Shown here: positions 18,851-27,723 of the stretch, in pieces
How positions within the stretch are numbered: position 1 is the stretch's first letter
Layout: the number at the start of each line of letters is the position of its first letter
DNA from: Labrys okinawensis
GTDB lineage: Bacteria > Pseudomonadota > Alphaproteobacteria > Rhizobiales > Labraceae
NCBI RefSeq assembly: GCF_002982075.1
Contig: NZ_PUEJ01000004.1
Span: 646,579-710,578 of the forward strand
DNA length: 64,000 bases
Direction: 5' to 3'
Notes under the pieces: generated by a model
What the model saw: only the letters and a program-made list of their open reading frames with translations
Told to the model about the DNA's origin: nothing
The model's database searches: none
Made by a program: the position numbers and the translations under genes

Positions 18851-19576
18851 ATGCGTGGGGTTCCGAGGGAGGCGAGATTATTGAAGAAGCTGGCACTGCC
18901 GCCATTGGCCCGGGCCGATGGCATGACGACGCATGATTATGTCTTCCTGCGCCTCAGGCAGGCCATCATGGTGGGGGCTTTCCGGCCGGGGACCTCGCTG
19001 ACCATACGCGGCCTTGCCGCCGCGCTCGAAAGCAGCTCGACGCCGGTGCGCGAGGCGCTCAGGCAGCTCACCTCGATCGGTGCCCTCAAGCTGCTCGAAA
19101 ACCGGCGGATCCAGGTGCCCGTCGTCACGCCCGAACTCTTCGAGGAGCTGATCTCGCTGCGAGTGGTGCTGGAACAGCATGCGGCGAAACGCGCCGTGGC
19201 GCATATCACCGAGCACCAGATCGATCAGCTGGTCGAGATGGACCTTGCCATCGACCAGGCCATCGCCGAACAGGACAAGGTCGGCGCCCTGCTCGCCAAC
19301 CAGCAGTTCCATCGCGGCATCTATAGCATCAGCCCCGATCGCATCGTGCTGCCGATGATCGAGAGCGTCTGGCTGCAGCTCGGCCCGGTCCAGGGCGTCG
19401 CCATGGAACATGTGGCCGAACTCTATGTGGTCGACCGCCACCAGGAAATCATCCAGGCACTGCGGCAGCGCAACGAAGAGGAGCTGGCGGCGGCCATCGG
19501 CGCTGATATCCGCGAAGGTATCGGCGGCTTCAACGCCGCGGCGATCGCTTCCCTGCTGGACGCCGCGGCGGCCTGA
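18851..19576 (+). CDS. GntR-family (FCD) transcriptional regulator
   Basis: A 241-residue regulator. The winged helix is at about residues 28-90 (HDYVFLRLRQAIMVGAFRPG, SSTPVREALRQLTSIGALKLL). The C-terminal all-helical FCD effector domain starts near 97, with metal/ligand-site residues such as NQQFHRGIYSI and DRHQEIIQAL. It is divergent from the puuA-like gene and so is its likely repressor. The N-terminal 25 residues precede the conserved region; an internal ATG at 18923 is an alternative start. Confidence 0.88.
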   Translation: MRGVPREARLLKKLALPPLARADGMTTHDYVFLRLRQAIMVGAFRPGTSLTIRGLAAALESSSTPVREALRQLTSIGALKLLENRRIQVPVVTPELFEELISLRVVLEQHAAKRAVAHITEHQIDQLVEMDLAIDQAIAEQDKVGALLANQQFHRGIYSISPDRIVLPMIESVWLQLGPVQGVAMEHVAELYVVDRHQEIIQALRQRNEEELAAAIGADIREGIGGFNAAAIASLLDAAAA

Positions 19577-19596
19577 ACGGCGCGGCTGGCGACGCG

Positions 19597-21027
19597 CTAG
19601 CTCGGATCGGAATGATGCCTGTGCTTGTTCTCATACATCAGGAGATCGGCTCGCCTGGCGACGGATTCGAGCTTTTCTCCGTCCTGGCTGGTGGCAGCGC
19701 CCATCGAGACGCTCAGGGCCATCTGTGAATAATATTGATTGTTGATCTCGACGAGGCGCTCGATGTTTTCCATCATGGCCGTCGCGCCGCGCTCGTCGAC
19801 ATAGGGAAGGACGACGGCGAACTCGTCGCCGCCGATGCGGGCCGCATGACCCGGCTTTTTGACGGCCTCGTTCAAGATCTCGCCAACACGCCGCAACAAG
19901 GCGTCACCGGTCGCATGGCCCCACTGGTCGTTGACGGTCTTGAGCCGATCGAGATCGATGGCGATGATCGACACCGGAGAATGCCGGTTGCGCTCCAGCC
20001 GGTTCAGCTCATCGACATAGAAGGCGCGGTTGAACAATTTCGTCAAAACATCATGCTTGCCGAGATATTCGAGATAGGCTTCCGCCTTCTTGCGTGCGGT
20101 GATGTCGGTCAGCGCGACCTGCACCTGGGACCAGTCCGCCTCATACCCCGGCAGGATGGACAATTGCAGCAGAAGATAGCGTTCGGTGCCATCGAGCGCG
20201 TGATTGAGCACCTCCCGGCGCTGAAAGAAAACACCGTTCCACAAATCGATCAACTGTTCGCGGAAATGACCTTCCATATCGGATTGGAACACTCGCGGGA
20301 GATTTTGCAGCAATGTCGGCTTGTCGGCGGCGAGGAAGAGAGCCAGCGTCTCCTTGTTGACGTCGAGAACACGGATCTCGCTCATGCATTGGCGCACGAA
20401 TTCGGGATGGACATCCGTGAAAACCCGAAAATCGACGATGCCGCGCCCCCGCAGATCGTCCATCAATTGCTTGATGCGGCTGAAGTCCTCGACCCAGAGC
20501 GAAACCGGTGAGTGCTCGAAGAGGGCTGAAGCATATTGCTGCTGTTTCACCGTCTGACGGCGGGCATCCTCGAGGGGAGTCACGTCCTCGATGGCCAGGA
20601 GCACACGGTCCCAGAGCTGCTCATGTCCGGGCAGGATGATGCCGCGCAGCTGAATATCGAGACGCTTGCCGCCCAAGGTGTAATTGACCGTGTTGCTGCG
20701 GAATTCCGTCGCGCCGTCCCAGAGCTGCTTCAACTCATCGATATGCGCCTCGAGCATGTCGTCACGCAGCACTTTGCCGAGATTGGCGACGAGATGGTCG
20801 ACACTGTCGGCTTCATAAAGAGAGAGGGTCTTGCGGTTGACCTTGAGCACACGAATGAGGCTCGAACAATGCGCGAGCCTGGCGGGGTCGGCCAAAAGAA
20901 AGGCTCGCAGATCCGTCACCCCGTCGGCGCGCCATGCCTCGAACTGCTCACGCAGGGCCGTGTAATCCTCCAGCCAGAGCGACATTGGCGCCAGATCGAA
21001 AATATTGTCGCTGTCGTCTGGAACCAT
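19597..21027 (-). CDS. Diguanylate cyclase with two PAS-like sensor domains
   Basis: A 476-residue cytosolic protein without membrane segments. Two repeated PAS-like modules occupy about residues 1-310; each has a copy of a repeated motif (PMSLWLEDYTALREQ and PVSLWVEDFSRIKQL). A GGDEF domain follows, with the intact active motif RIGGDEFAVVLPY (GGDEF at 399-403), so c-di-GMP synthesis is expected. The inhibitory RxxD site is absent (KKPG in its place), so product feedback is probably lost. No EAL domain. It starts at ATG 21027. The signal sensed is unknown. Confidence 0.9.
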   Translation of the reverse strand: MVPDDSDNIFDLAPMSLWLEDYTALREQFEAWRADGVTDLRAFLLADPARLAHCSSLIRVLKVNRKTLSLYEADSVDHLVANLGKVLRDDMLEAHIDELKQLWDGATEFRSNTVNYTLGGKRLDIQLRGIILPGHEQLWDRVLLAIEDVTPLEDARRQTVKQQQYASALFEHSPVSLWVEDFSRIKQLMDDLRGRGIVDFRVFTDVHPEFVRQCMSEIRVLDVNKETLALFLAADKPTLLQNLPRVFQSDMEGHFREQLIDLWNGVFFQRREVLNHALDGTERYLLLQLSILPGYEADWSQVQVALTDITARKKAEAYLEYLGKHDVLTKLFNRAFYVDELNRLERNRHSPVSIIAIDLDRLKTVNDQWGHATGDALLRRVGEILNEAVKKPGHAARIGGDEFAVVLPYVDERGATAMMENIERLVEINNQYYSQMALSVSMGAATSQDGEKLESVARRADLLMYENKHRHHSDPS

Positions 21028-21309
21028 CTCACTACTCTTCGCTAAAACTCTTGATAGAAATCCTGCCGTGCGGTCCGCGGCCCGGCACTCGGCCCCACCG
21101 CCCCGAGGTTTCGGACACGTTTCGAATCAAGACCTTGCACAGCCGGCTGGACTTCCAAAGCTTGCAAGATCGCGTATGCCGCAGCAAGGCAAGACTGCTG
21201 GTCTTTCCTACGACGGACGTTTAGTCAACGGGCGCGCAAGAGTGCGGCGACACGGCGATAATCGTCCGGGGAAAGCGCGCCAAATATATATCCCAAAGCC
21301 ACCCGTTCC

Positions 21310-21819
21310 TCACGTCCAGAAGCCCTGGTGAGGCACCGCCGCCTCGTCTTCCAGCGCGGGGCCGACCACGTCGATCCGCCGCTGTCCCCGTGCGAACACC
21401 TCGCGGCAGGGCAGAGAGAAGGTAGGATTTTCGGGATGTGCGCGGGTGAGTTCGAGCAAGCGATGCTCGGAGAGGGCATAGACCACCCGCCCAATGCCCG
21501 TCCAATAGACGGCGCCCGCGCACATGCAGCAGGGTTCGGCGCTGGTGTAGAGTGTCGAGGCGGCGAGTTCCTCGGGCGTTCTGGCCTTGGCCGCCGCAGC
21601 GACGGCCACCAGCTCAGCATGCTGGGTCGGATCGCCCTCCGGCGGCACCGAATTGTTGCAGGCGGAGGAAACGACGTTGCCGTCCCGGTCGACCACCAGC
21701 GCGGCGAAGGGATGGCGCCCGCGCCGCCTGGACTGCTCCGACAGCGCGATCGACTGCCGCAAGAAAGCCAGATCCAGTGCGGACAGGCCGTCCGCTTGCG
21801 TGTCGTCGCTGGCGCTCAC
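21310..21819 (-). CDS. Cytidine/deoxycytidylate-deaminase-family nucleoside/base deaminase
   Basis: A 169-residue zinc hydrolase. Zinc ligands H67 (HAE, with catalytic E69), C97 and C100 (PCCMC) are visible. Size and the AEPCCMCAGAVYWTGIGRVVYAL segment match the guanine-deaminase/TadA-like group. It is too divergent from TadA in the tRNA-contact region to name it as the tRNA enzyme. It stands alone between the diguanylate cyclase and the sensor kinase. Confidence 0.85.
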   Translation of the reverse strand: MSASDDTQADGLSALDLAFLRQSIALSEQSRRRGRHPFAALVVDRDGNVVSSACNNSVPPEGDPTQHAELVAVAAAAKARTPEELAASTLYTSAEPCCMCAGAVYWTGIGRVVYALSEHRLLELTRAHPENPTFSLPCREVFARGQRRIDVVGPALEDEAAVPHQGFWT

Positions 21820-21946
21820 GAAACTCTCCCCTTCATCGTCCGGCCGAGGTCACGATATAGCATTGCCGGTCCGAGGAAAGGCGGTGGCCGTGACTCGGAT
21901 CGCAACAAGCCGCCGTTTGCAGACAAATGGCCGGGCCTCCCCCACT

Positions 21947-23338
21947 TCATTCGCGCGATACCGAGAGGCACAGGCGCACCACCGTGAGGCCACCCTCCTC
22001 GGCGAATTCCAGCGCCCCGCCATGGGCACGCGCCACCTCGTCGGCAATCGCCAGCCCGAGCCCAGAGCCGGCGGAGCGCTCGCCCTTCTGGAAAGGGGCG
22101 ACCAGTTTGCCGCCCTCCACCTGATAGAAGCCCCCGCCATCGTCCCGCACCTCGATCCAGGCCCTGTCACCGGCCTGGCCAACCGCCACGACGAGGCGGC
22201 TCTTCGCGCCATGAACGAGGGCATTGTCGATCAGATTGGCCAATGCCTCGCGCACGCTGATGGCATCGCCCTCGATTTGCGGGGCCGGCGATGCCGGCTC
22301 GAAGGCGATGTCGACCTCACGCGCAAGAGTGAGGGGCACTGACTTGGCCAGCGTAGCCTTGGCGACCTCGTTGAGATCGAGCGACGAGGTCTGCGCCATG
22401 TCCGCCCGATGCGTGACCATGGCATGGTCGAGCAGCTGCTGGGTCAGGCGCGCCAGTTCCGTGGTCCGCTCGCGCACGCGCGCCAGGTGTTCGGCCCGCC
22501 GCCTGGTGCCCTGCGGCCCCGAAAGCAGCTCGACCTGAGCATCGAGCGCGGCAAGCGGCGTGCGAATCTGGTGGGCAGCATCGGCGATGAAGCGCTGCAT
22601 CAGCGCCATCCGCTCGGACAACCGGCGCATGAAATCATCGATCGCCTGCACGAGATTGCGGATCTCCACGGGGCGTCCGGCCTCGATCGGGCGCAAATCG
22701 TCCGGCCGTCTTCCCACGATCTCCTGCTCGATCAGGGCCAGCGGCTTCAGGCCGAAACGTACGGCGAGCCCGACGGCCAGCAGCGCCAGCACGCTCATCG
22801 CGGCAATGACGGCAAAGGCCTTGAAAGTCAGGTCGCGCGCCAGGGCGGTGCGGGCATTCACCGTCTGGGCAACGATGATGGTGGCCCACTGCCCGGCGTC
22901 CTTGTCGTCGATCCGGCGCGCAATGGTGGCGATCCGCACCGGATGGTTCTGGTAATGCCCATCCTCCAGGACGATGCCGCTGCGCATCGCCGCCGGCGTG
23001 GCCGACGATGTCAGGTCTTCGTAACCCGCCACGATCACGCCGCGCGGATCGACGACCTTGTAATAGACCAGGTCATAGGCCGAGAGCGTCGAGAAAGCCG
23101 CCACCGGCGGATCGAGCGCGACGACGCCGCCCTGCACATAGACGTTCTCGGCGACCTGGATGGTGGCGCCACTGAGCAGCCGGTCATAGGCCTGCTGGGC
23201 CGCGATCAAGGCATATTGCCAGGCGGCCAGGCCCAATACGACCGCCCCCGCCGACAGTACCGCCGAGAGCACGGCGATGATGCGGATGCGCAGCGACAGG
23301 CGGAGATCACCGCGTTGCAAGCCGGTAGCCCAATCCAC
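21947..23338 (-). CDS. Sensor histidine kinase (TctE/QseC-like)
   Basis: A 463-residue membrane kinase. Two N-terminal membrane segments (about 18-40 and 170-195) flank a periplasmic sensor domain. A HAMP-like linker follows, then the phospho-acceptor H in ADAAHQIRTPLAAL, N-box LANLIDNALVHG, and G-boxes RDDGGGF and GSGLGLAIADEVA. It starts at GTG 23338, overlapping the 3' end of the response regulator gene by 32 nt, so translation is probably coupled. The pair is divergent from an ABC importer, which it may control. Confidence 0.9.
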   Translation of the reverse strand: MDWATGLQRGDLRLSLRIRIIAVLSAVLSAGAVVLGLAAWQYALIAAQQAYDRLLSGATIQVAENVYVQGGVVALDPPVAAFSTLSAYDLVYYKVVDPRGVIVAGYEDLTSSATPAAMRSGIVLEDGHYQNHPVRIATIARRIDDKDAGQWATIIVAQTVNARTALARDLTFKAFAVIAAMSVLALLAVGLAVRFGLKPLALIEQEIVGRRPDDLRPIEAGRPVEIRNLVQAIDDFMRRLSERMALMQRFIADAAHQIRTPLAALDAQVELLSGPQGTRRRAEHLARVRERTTELARLTQQLLDHAMVTHRADMAQTSSLDLNEVAKATLAKSVPLTLAREVDIAFEPASPAPQIEGDAISVREALANLIDNALVHGAKSRLVVAVGQAGDRAWIEVRDDGGGFYQVEGGKLVAPFQKGERSAGSGLGLAIADEVARAHGGALEFAEEGGLTVVRLCLSVSRE

Positions 23339-23972
23339 GCAGGGTCTGGATCTCGACGGGCGATCCCGTCAGCTTGCGCCTCAGGCGGGCGACGAACTGC
23401 TCCACCGCGTTGGGACTCGGATCCTGATCGAAATTGAAGAGCTGCTCGACCAGTTCCTCCTTCGGTACGATCCGCTCGGGCCGGATCGCCAGGATTTCCA
23501 GGACTGTCAGCTCGCGCCGGGTGAGATTGAGCGGCCGGTCCTCGATGCTGGCAACCCGGCCGGCGCGATCGATGGCGAGCGGGCCCACGCGCAGCACATT
23601 GTCGGACAGGCCGGCGCTCCGGCGCAGGAGCGCGCGGGCCCGGGCCTCGAATTCACGGAAATCGAAGGGTTTGGTCAGATAGTCATCGGCGCCGAGATCC
23701 AGCGTATCGACCCGCGCATCGACAGCCGAGCGGGCCGTGATGACCAGCACCGGCACCCCGGCGCGCCGCGCCCGCAATTTCCGCAGGAGTTCGAGGCCGT
23801 CCTGGCCCGGAAGACTGAGATCCAGCACCACCAGGTCATAGGCCTGGACCTCGAGCAATTCGGAAGCCGTGGATCCGTTGTCCTCCCAATCGACGGCGTG
23901 TCCCATCGCCTCCAGCCGCGCCACCACGGCCTCGGCGATATCGGCTGTGTCTTCGACGACCAAAACGCGCAA
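23307..23972 (-). CDS. OmpR/PhoB-family response regulator (TctD-like)
   Basis: A 221-residue regulator. The receiver domain begins RVLVVEDTADIAEAV, with phospho-acceptor D in VVLDLSLPGQDG, the T/S switch in VLVITA and K in YLTKPFDF. A winged-helix DNA-binding domain follows (LNLTRRELTVLEIL, NAVEQFVARLRRKL). The frame stays open far upstream, but TTG 23972 places the receiver at the very N-terminus as in homologues. The partner is the overlapping kinase gene. Confidence 0.9.
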   Translation of the reverse strand: MRVLVVEDTADIAEAVVARLEAMGHAVDWEDNGSTASELLEVQAYDLVVLDLSLPGQDGLELLRKLRARRAGVPVLVITARSAVDARVDTLDLGADDYLTKPFDFREFEARARALLRRSAGLSDNVLRVGPLAIDRAGRVASIEDRPLNLTRRELTVLEILAIRPERIVPKEELVEQLFNFDQDPSPNAVEQFVARLRRKLTGSPVEIQTLRGLGYRLATR

Positions 23973-24102
23973 GGCGGCTCCGCAACGACAGAATGAGGCG
24001 CCGAGAGTCAGGCCCTCAAGAGTCAGTTCCAAGTCAGCTTCGAGTGCTAGGCCTATCGCAAGCGCCGAGAGTGCGCAAGGAAACCATCCAAGGGAGAAAA
24101 GT

Positions 24103-24882
24103 GTGCCCAGCTCCTCGCCCCAGGGCGTCATGACCCCGCTTTTGTCGGTCAAGGACGTAACGCTGCAATACAAGACGCCGGACGCCCTCGTTACCGCCAC
24201 CAGGCGCGTATCCTTCGACGTCTACCCTTCCGATCGCTTCGTGCTGCTGGGCCCTTCCGGCTGCGGCAAATCCACCATCCTCAAGGCGATCGGCGGCTAT
24301 CTGACGCCCGTGGAAGGCAGCATCAGCCTGAAGGGGACCGGCGTCACCGAACCCGGCCCGGACAGGATGATGGTGTTCCAGGAATTCGACCAGCTCCTGC
24401 CCTGGAAGACCGTGCGCGAAAATGTCGTCTTTGCCCTGACGTCCAGCCGGCGGGTGCCGGCTTCCGAGGCGGCCGAGCGCGCCCGTTCCTATATCGACAA
24501 GGTCGGCCTGACGAAATTCATCGACTCCTATCCGCACATGCTTTCCGGCGGCATGAAACAGCGCGTGGCGATTGCCCGCGGCATGGCTATGGAACCGGAC
24601 GTGCTGCTGATGGACGAACCCTTTGCCGCCCTCGATGCCCTCACGCGCCGCAAGATGCAGGACGAATTGCTGCGGCTATGGGACGACACGCGTTTTACCG
24701 TGCTTTTCGTGACCCATTCGATCGAGGAAGCCATTCGCATCGGCACCCGCATCCTGCTGCTCTCCCCCCACCCCGGGGAGGTCAAGGCCGAGCTCAACAG
24801 CGTGCCGCCCGAGGAGATGGGCACCGGTACGCAGGCCGCGCTCGAAACCCGCATCAACGACATGCTCTTTGCCGCGCATTGA
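24103..24882 (+). CDS. ABC transporter ATP-binding protein (nitrate/sulfonate/taurine type)
   Basis: A 259-residue ATPase of the SsuB/TauB group. Walker A is GPSGCGKST (50-58), Q-loop VFQEFDQLLPW, signature LSGGMKQRVAIARG (147 on) and Walker B VLLMDEPFAALDA, with H-loop FVTHS. GTG 24103 is preferred because AAGGGAG lies 6 nt upstream; ATG 24130 is an alternative. It is the first gene of a three-gene importer operon that begins 131 nt from the divergent two-component genes. Confidence 0.92.
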   Translation: MPSSSPQGVMTPLLSVKDVTLQYKTPDALVTATRRVSFDVYPSDRFVLLGPSGCGKSTILKAIGGYLTPVEGSISLKGTGVTEPGPDRMMVFQEFDQLLPWKTVRENVVFALTSSRRVPASEAAERARSYIDKVGLTKFIDSYPHMLSGGMKQRVAIARGMAMEPDVLLMDEPFAALDALTRRKMQDELLRLWDDTRFTVLFVTHSIEEAIRIGTRILLLSPHPGEVKAELNSVPPEEMGTGTQAALETRINDMLFAAH

Positions 24883-24898
24883 GCCGGGGACCCCAGAC

Positions 24899-25765
24899 AT
24901 GACCGATCTTCTCTCCTTCCGTCCCGAGATCATCCGGGAAGTCCATTCGGGCAACGCCCCCGTCGTCGCGAAGTCCCTCGGCATCGCCGAACGACTCTAT
25001 CGGCTTGGTTTCGTGCGCAAGGGACTGATCCTCGCCGTGCTGGCACTGGTATGGGAGGCCTATGGGCGCTGGCTCGGCAATCCCCTGCTGTTTCCCACCT
25101 TCGGCGAAACGGTGCAGGCCTTCGCCGCCAACATCGCCAATGGCATCATCCCCGAGCGCATGCTGGTATCACTGCAGACGCTCGTCATCGGCTATGCCAT
25201 CGGCATCGGGCTCGCCGCCTTGCTGACCACGCTGGCGATCGGCTCGCGCATCGGGGCGGACCTTCTGGAGACCCTCACCTCCATGTTCAATCCCCTGCCG
25301 GCGATCGCCCTGTTGCCGCTCGCCTTGATCTGGTTCGGCCTCGGTACGGGCAGCATCATCTTCGTGCTCGTCCATTCCGTGCTCTGGGCCATCGCCCTCA
25401 ATACCCATGCGGGGTTCCGGTCCGTATCCAACACGCTGCGTATGGTCGGCCTCAATTATGGCCTGCGCAATCTGCGGCTGGTGCGTCTCATCCTGATCCC
25501 CGCTGCCTTCCCCGCCATCCTGACCGGGCTCAAGGTCGGCTGGGCCTTCGCCTGGCGCACCCTGATCGCCGCCGAACTGGTCTTCGGCGTCTCCTCCGGC
25601 TCCGGCGGGCTGGGCTGGTTCATCTACGAAAACCGCAACCAGCTCGAAACGGCCAATGTCTTCGCCGGCCTGTTCACCGTGATCCTGATCGGTCTGTTCG
25701 TCGAGAACGTCATCTTCGCCGCCATCGAGCGCAGGACGATCCGGCGCTGGGGCATGCAACACTGA
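24899..25765 (+). CDS. ABC transporter permease (SsuC/TauC-like)
   Basis: A 288-residue inner-membrane permease with six or so hydrophobic segments. The binding-protein-dependent transport motif is NTLRMVGLNYGLRNLRLVRLI with the downstream proline region LIPAAFPAILTGLKVG, where the ATPase docks. ATG 24899 lies 16 nt after the ATPase stop. The substrate class follows from the operon, not from the permease itself. Confidence 0.9.
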   Translation: MTDLLSFRPEIIREVHSGNAPVVAKSLGIAERLYRLGFVRKGLILAVLALVWEAYGRWLGNPLLFPTFGETVQAFAANIANGIIPERMLVSLQTLVIGYAIGIGLAALLTTLAIGSRIGADLLETLTSMFNPLPAIALLPLALIWFGLGTGSIIFVLVHSVLWAIALNTHAGFRSVSNTLRMVGLNYGLRNLRLVRLILIPAAFPAILTGLKVGWAFAWRTLIAAELVFGVSSGSGGLGWFIYENRNQLETANVFAGLFTVILIGLFVENVIFAAIERRTIRRWGMQH

Positions 25766-25818
25766 ACCACCACCATCCGACAAAGCCGGAACGGCTCATC
25801 CAACAGGGAGGATTCTTC

Positions 25819-26838
25819 ATGACATTCAAACATTGGCTCAGGACGGCCCTGGCCGTGGCGATGCTCGCGCCGGCGCTGGCGGTGGGCAGCGCCCGGGCCG
25901 AAGTGAACGAAGTACGCATCTCCAAGGGTTTCGGCATCCTCTATCTGCCGCTGATCGTCATGCAGGACCAGCAATTGCTCGAAAAGCGCGCCAAGGCGGC
26001 CGGCCTCGGCGACGTCAAGGTCACCTGGCTGATGCTGGACGGCGGCAACGTCATCAATGACGCGATGATGGCGGGTACGCTCGACTTCGCCGGCACCGGC
26101 GCGCCCGGCTTCGTAACCCTGTGGGCGAAGGCCAAGGGCATTCCGAATGTCGAGGTGGTCGGCGTCTCCGGCATGAGCTCGACCTCGCTCTGGCTCAACA
26201 CCAACAAGCCGGAGATCAAGAAGCTGGAGGATTTCACCTCGGCGGACAAGATCGCCCTGCCCGGCATCAAGACCTCGCTATCGGCCGTGGTTCTGCAGAT
26301 GATCGCCGCCAAGGAGTTCGGCCCCGAGAACTACGCCAAGCTCGATCCGGCCACCGTCAGCCTGCCGCATCCGGAGGCGGTCACCGCCCTCATCGGCGGC
26401 AAGACGGAGATCCGGGCCCATTTCACCTCGCCGCCCTTCCAATATATCGAAGCCAAGGCGCCCGGCATTCACCGCGTGCTCAGTTCGGTCGACTATCTCG
26501 GCAACATCACGCTCGACGTCACCTTCGCGCCGAAGAAATTCGTCGACGCCAATCCCAAGATGACCCAGGCCTTCATCGATGCGATGGACGATGCCAACCA
26601 GCTGATCGCCAAGGACAAAAAGCTAGCGGCGGAGATCTTCACCAGGAGCTCGAAGGTCAAGGTCGACGTAGCCGAGGTCCAGCAGATGCTCGAGGACCCG
26701 GATGCGCGCTTTTCCACCACGCCGCAGGGCGTGATGCAGTTCGCCGACTTCATGCACCGCGCCGGCACCATCAAGGTCAAGCCTTCCAAGTGGAGCGACA
26801 TGTTCGTGCCGCAGCTTTCCGACCGCCCCGGCAGCTGA
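25819..26838 (+). CDS. ABC transporter substrate-binding protein (NMT1/SsuA-like)
   Basis: A 339-residue periplasmic protein. A Sec signal peptide covers about residues 1-27 (LAVAMLAPALAVGSARA). The mature part shows the SsuA/NMT1 fold signatures (ISKGFGILYLPLIVMQDQQL, LDFAGTGAPGFVTLWAKA). ATG 25819 follows an AGGGAGGA site. The ligand could be a sulfonate, pyrimidine precursor or nitrate-like solute; the sequence does not decide. Confidence 0.88.
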   Translation: MTFKHWLRTALAVAMLAPALAVGSARAEVNEVRISKGFGILYLPLIVMQDQQLLEKRAKAAGLGDVKVTWLMLDGGNVINDAMMAGTLDFAGTGAPGFVTLWAKAKGIPNVEVVGVSGMSSTSLWLNTNKPEIKKLEDFTSADKIALPGIKTSLSAVVLQMIAAKEFGPENYAKLDPATVSLPHPEAVTALIGGKTEIRAHFTSPPFQYIEAKAPGIHRVLSSVDYLGNITLDVTFAPKKFVDANPKMTQAFIDAMDDANQLIAKDKKLAAEIFTRSSKVKVDVAEVQQMLEDPDARFSTTPQGVMQFADFMHRAGTIKVKPSKWSDMFVPQLSDRPGS

Positions 26839-26903
26839 CGGGGCCGGCGGCCGCCCGGCCTCACCTTGGCCCGCCGCTTTTGTGAATGTTCGACAGGAAC
26901 GAG

Positions 26904-26921
26904 CCCGGCTTAAGAGCCGGG
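26904..26921 (+). terminator. Hairpin after the ABC importer operon
   Basis: CCCGGCT-TAAG-AGCCGGG forms a 7-bp stem about 65 nt past the last importer gene. There is no strong T-run, so it is at best a weak intrinsic terminator or a transcript-end stabiliser. Confidence 0.4.
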
Positions 26922-27014
26922 TCCGTCATTCATGTTTCGAATGCCGGCCATGGGGACATTTAATTTCCAAATCGCCAAACGGAAAGCTACGCATGGCCTC
27001 GGGGGAGGCCGACC

Positions 27015-27701
27015 ATGCGCAGACCTTTGTCGAGACGAAATGTCCTGATCATCACAGCGGGAGGTTCTTTCATGGCCCCAGCATCGCAAAAGGCCGCGGC
27101 GAATGCCGCCGCGCCATCCCCTCTCATCGCTGAGGCCGCATGCGGCGACCTGCCTGCCGTGAAGGCCGCCCTGGCTGCCGGCGCCTCGCTGGAGGAGCGG
27201 GACGGCAGTCGCCGCACCGCGTTGCTGGCAGCCGTCCAGGGCAATCATGTCGCGGTCGCGCGCCATCTCATCGAGGCCGGCGCCGACGTCAACGCCAAGG
27301 ATGCCATCGAGGACAGCCCCTATCTGCTGGCCGGAGCGCGCGGCTATCTCGAAATCCTGCAATCGACGCTTTCGCATGGCGCCGATCTCAAGAGCACCAA
27401 TCGCTATGGCGGCACCGCCCTCATTCCCGCCAGCGAACGGGGGCATGTCGAGACGGTGCACACCCTGATCGAAGCCGGCGTGAACGTCGATCACGTCAAC
27501 CGGCTCGGCTGGACCGCCTTGCTGGAAGCCATCATCCTCGGCGATGGCGGGCCGCGCCATGTCGCGATCGTCCGGCTCCTGATCGAGGCAGGCGCCAAGG
27601 TCGATCTCGCCGACAAGGATGGCGTGACGCCGCTTCAGCATGCCCGGCAGCGCCACTATCGCGAGATCGCCGGCCTGCTCGAAGCCGCTGGTGCCCATTG
27701 A
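27015..27701 (+). CDS. Ankyrin-repeat protein with signal sequence
   Basis: A 228-residue protein. The N-terminus (RRPLSRRNVLIITAGGSF) looks like a signal, possibly twin-arginine, so a periplasmic location is likely. Ankyrin repeats fill about residues 38-228, each with the pattern G-x-TAL-x-x-A and LIEAGA-V, for example HLIEAGADVNAKD and LLIEAGAKVDLAD. Ankyrin repeats bind proteins; the partner is unknown. The CynX-type carrier starts 22 nt downstream. Confidence 0.85.
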   Translation: MRRPLSRRNVLIITAGGSFMAPASQKAAANAAAPSPLIAEAACGDLPAVKAALAAGASLEERDGSRRTALLAAVQGNHVAVARHLIEAGADVNAKDAIEDSPYLLAGARGYLEILQSTLSHGADLKSTNRYGGTALIPASERGHVETVHTLIEAGVNVDHVNRLGWTALLEAIILGDGGPRHVAIVRLLIEAGAKVDLADKDGVTPLQHARQRHYREIAGLLEAAGAH

Positions 27702-27723
27702 CCGGGACCGAGACCGGCCGATC

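Noticed and set aside
21028..21309. Possible gene between the diguanylate cyclase and deaminase genes
   Set aside because: Only short frames without start signals; best read as the cyclase promoter region.
26904..26921. tRNA-like or riboswitch-like structure after the ABC operon
   Set aside because: Only one short hairpin is present, with no cloverleaf or conserved core.
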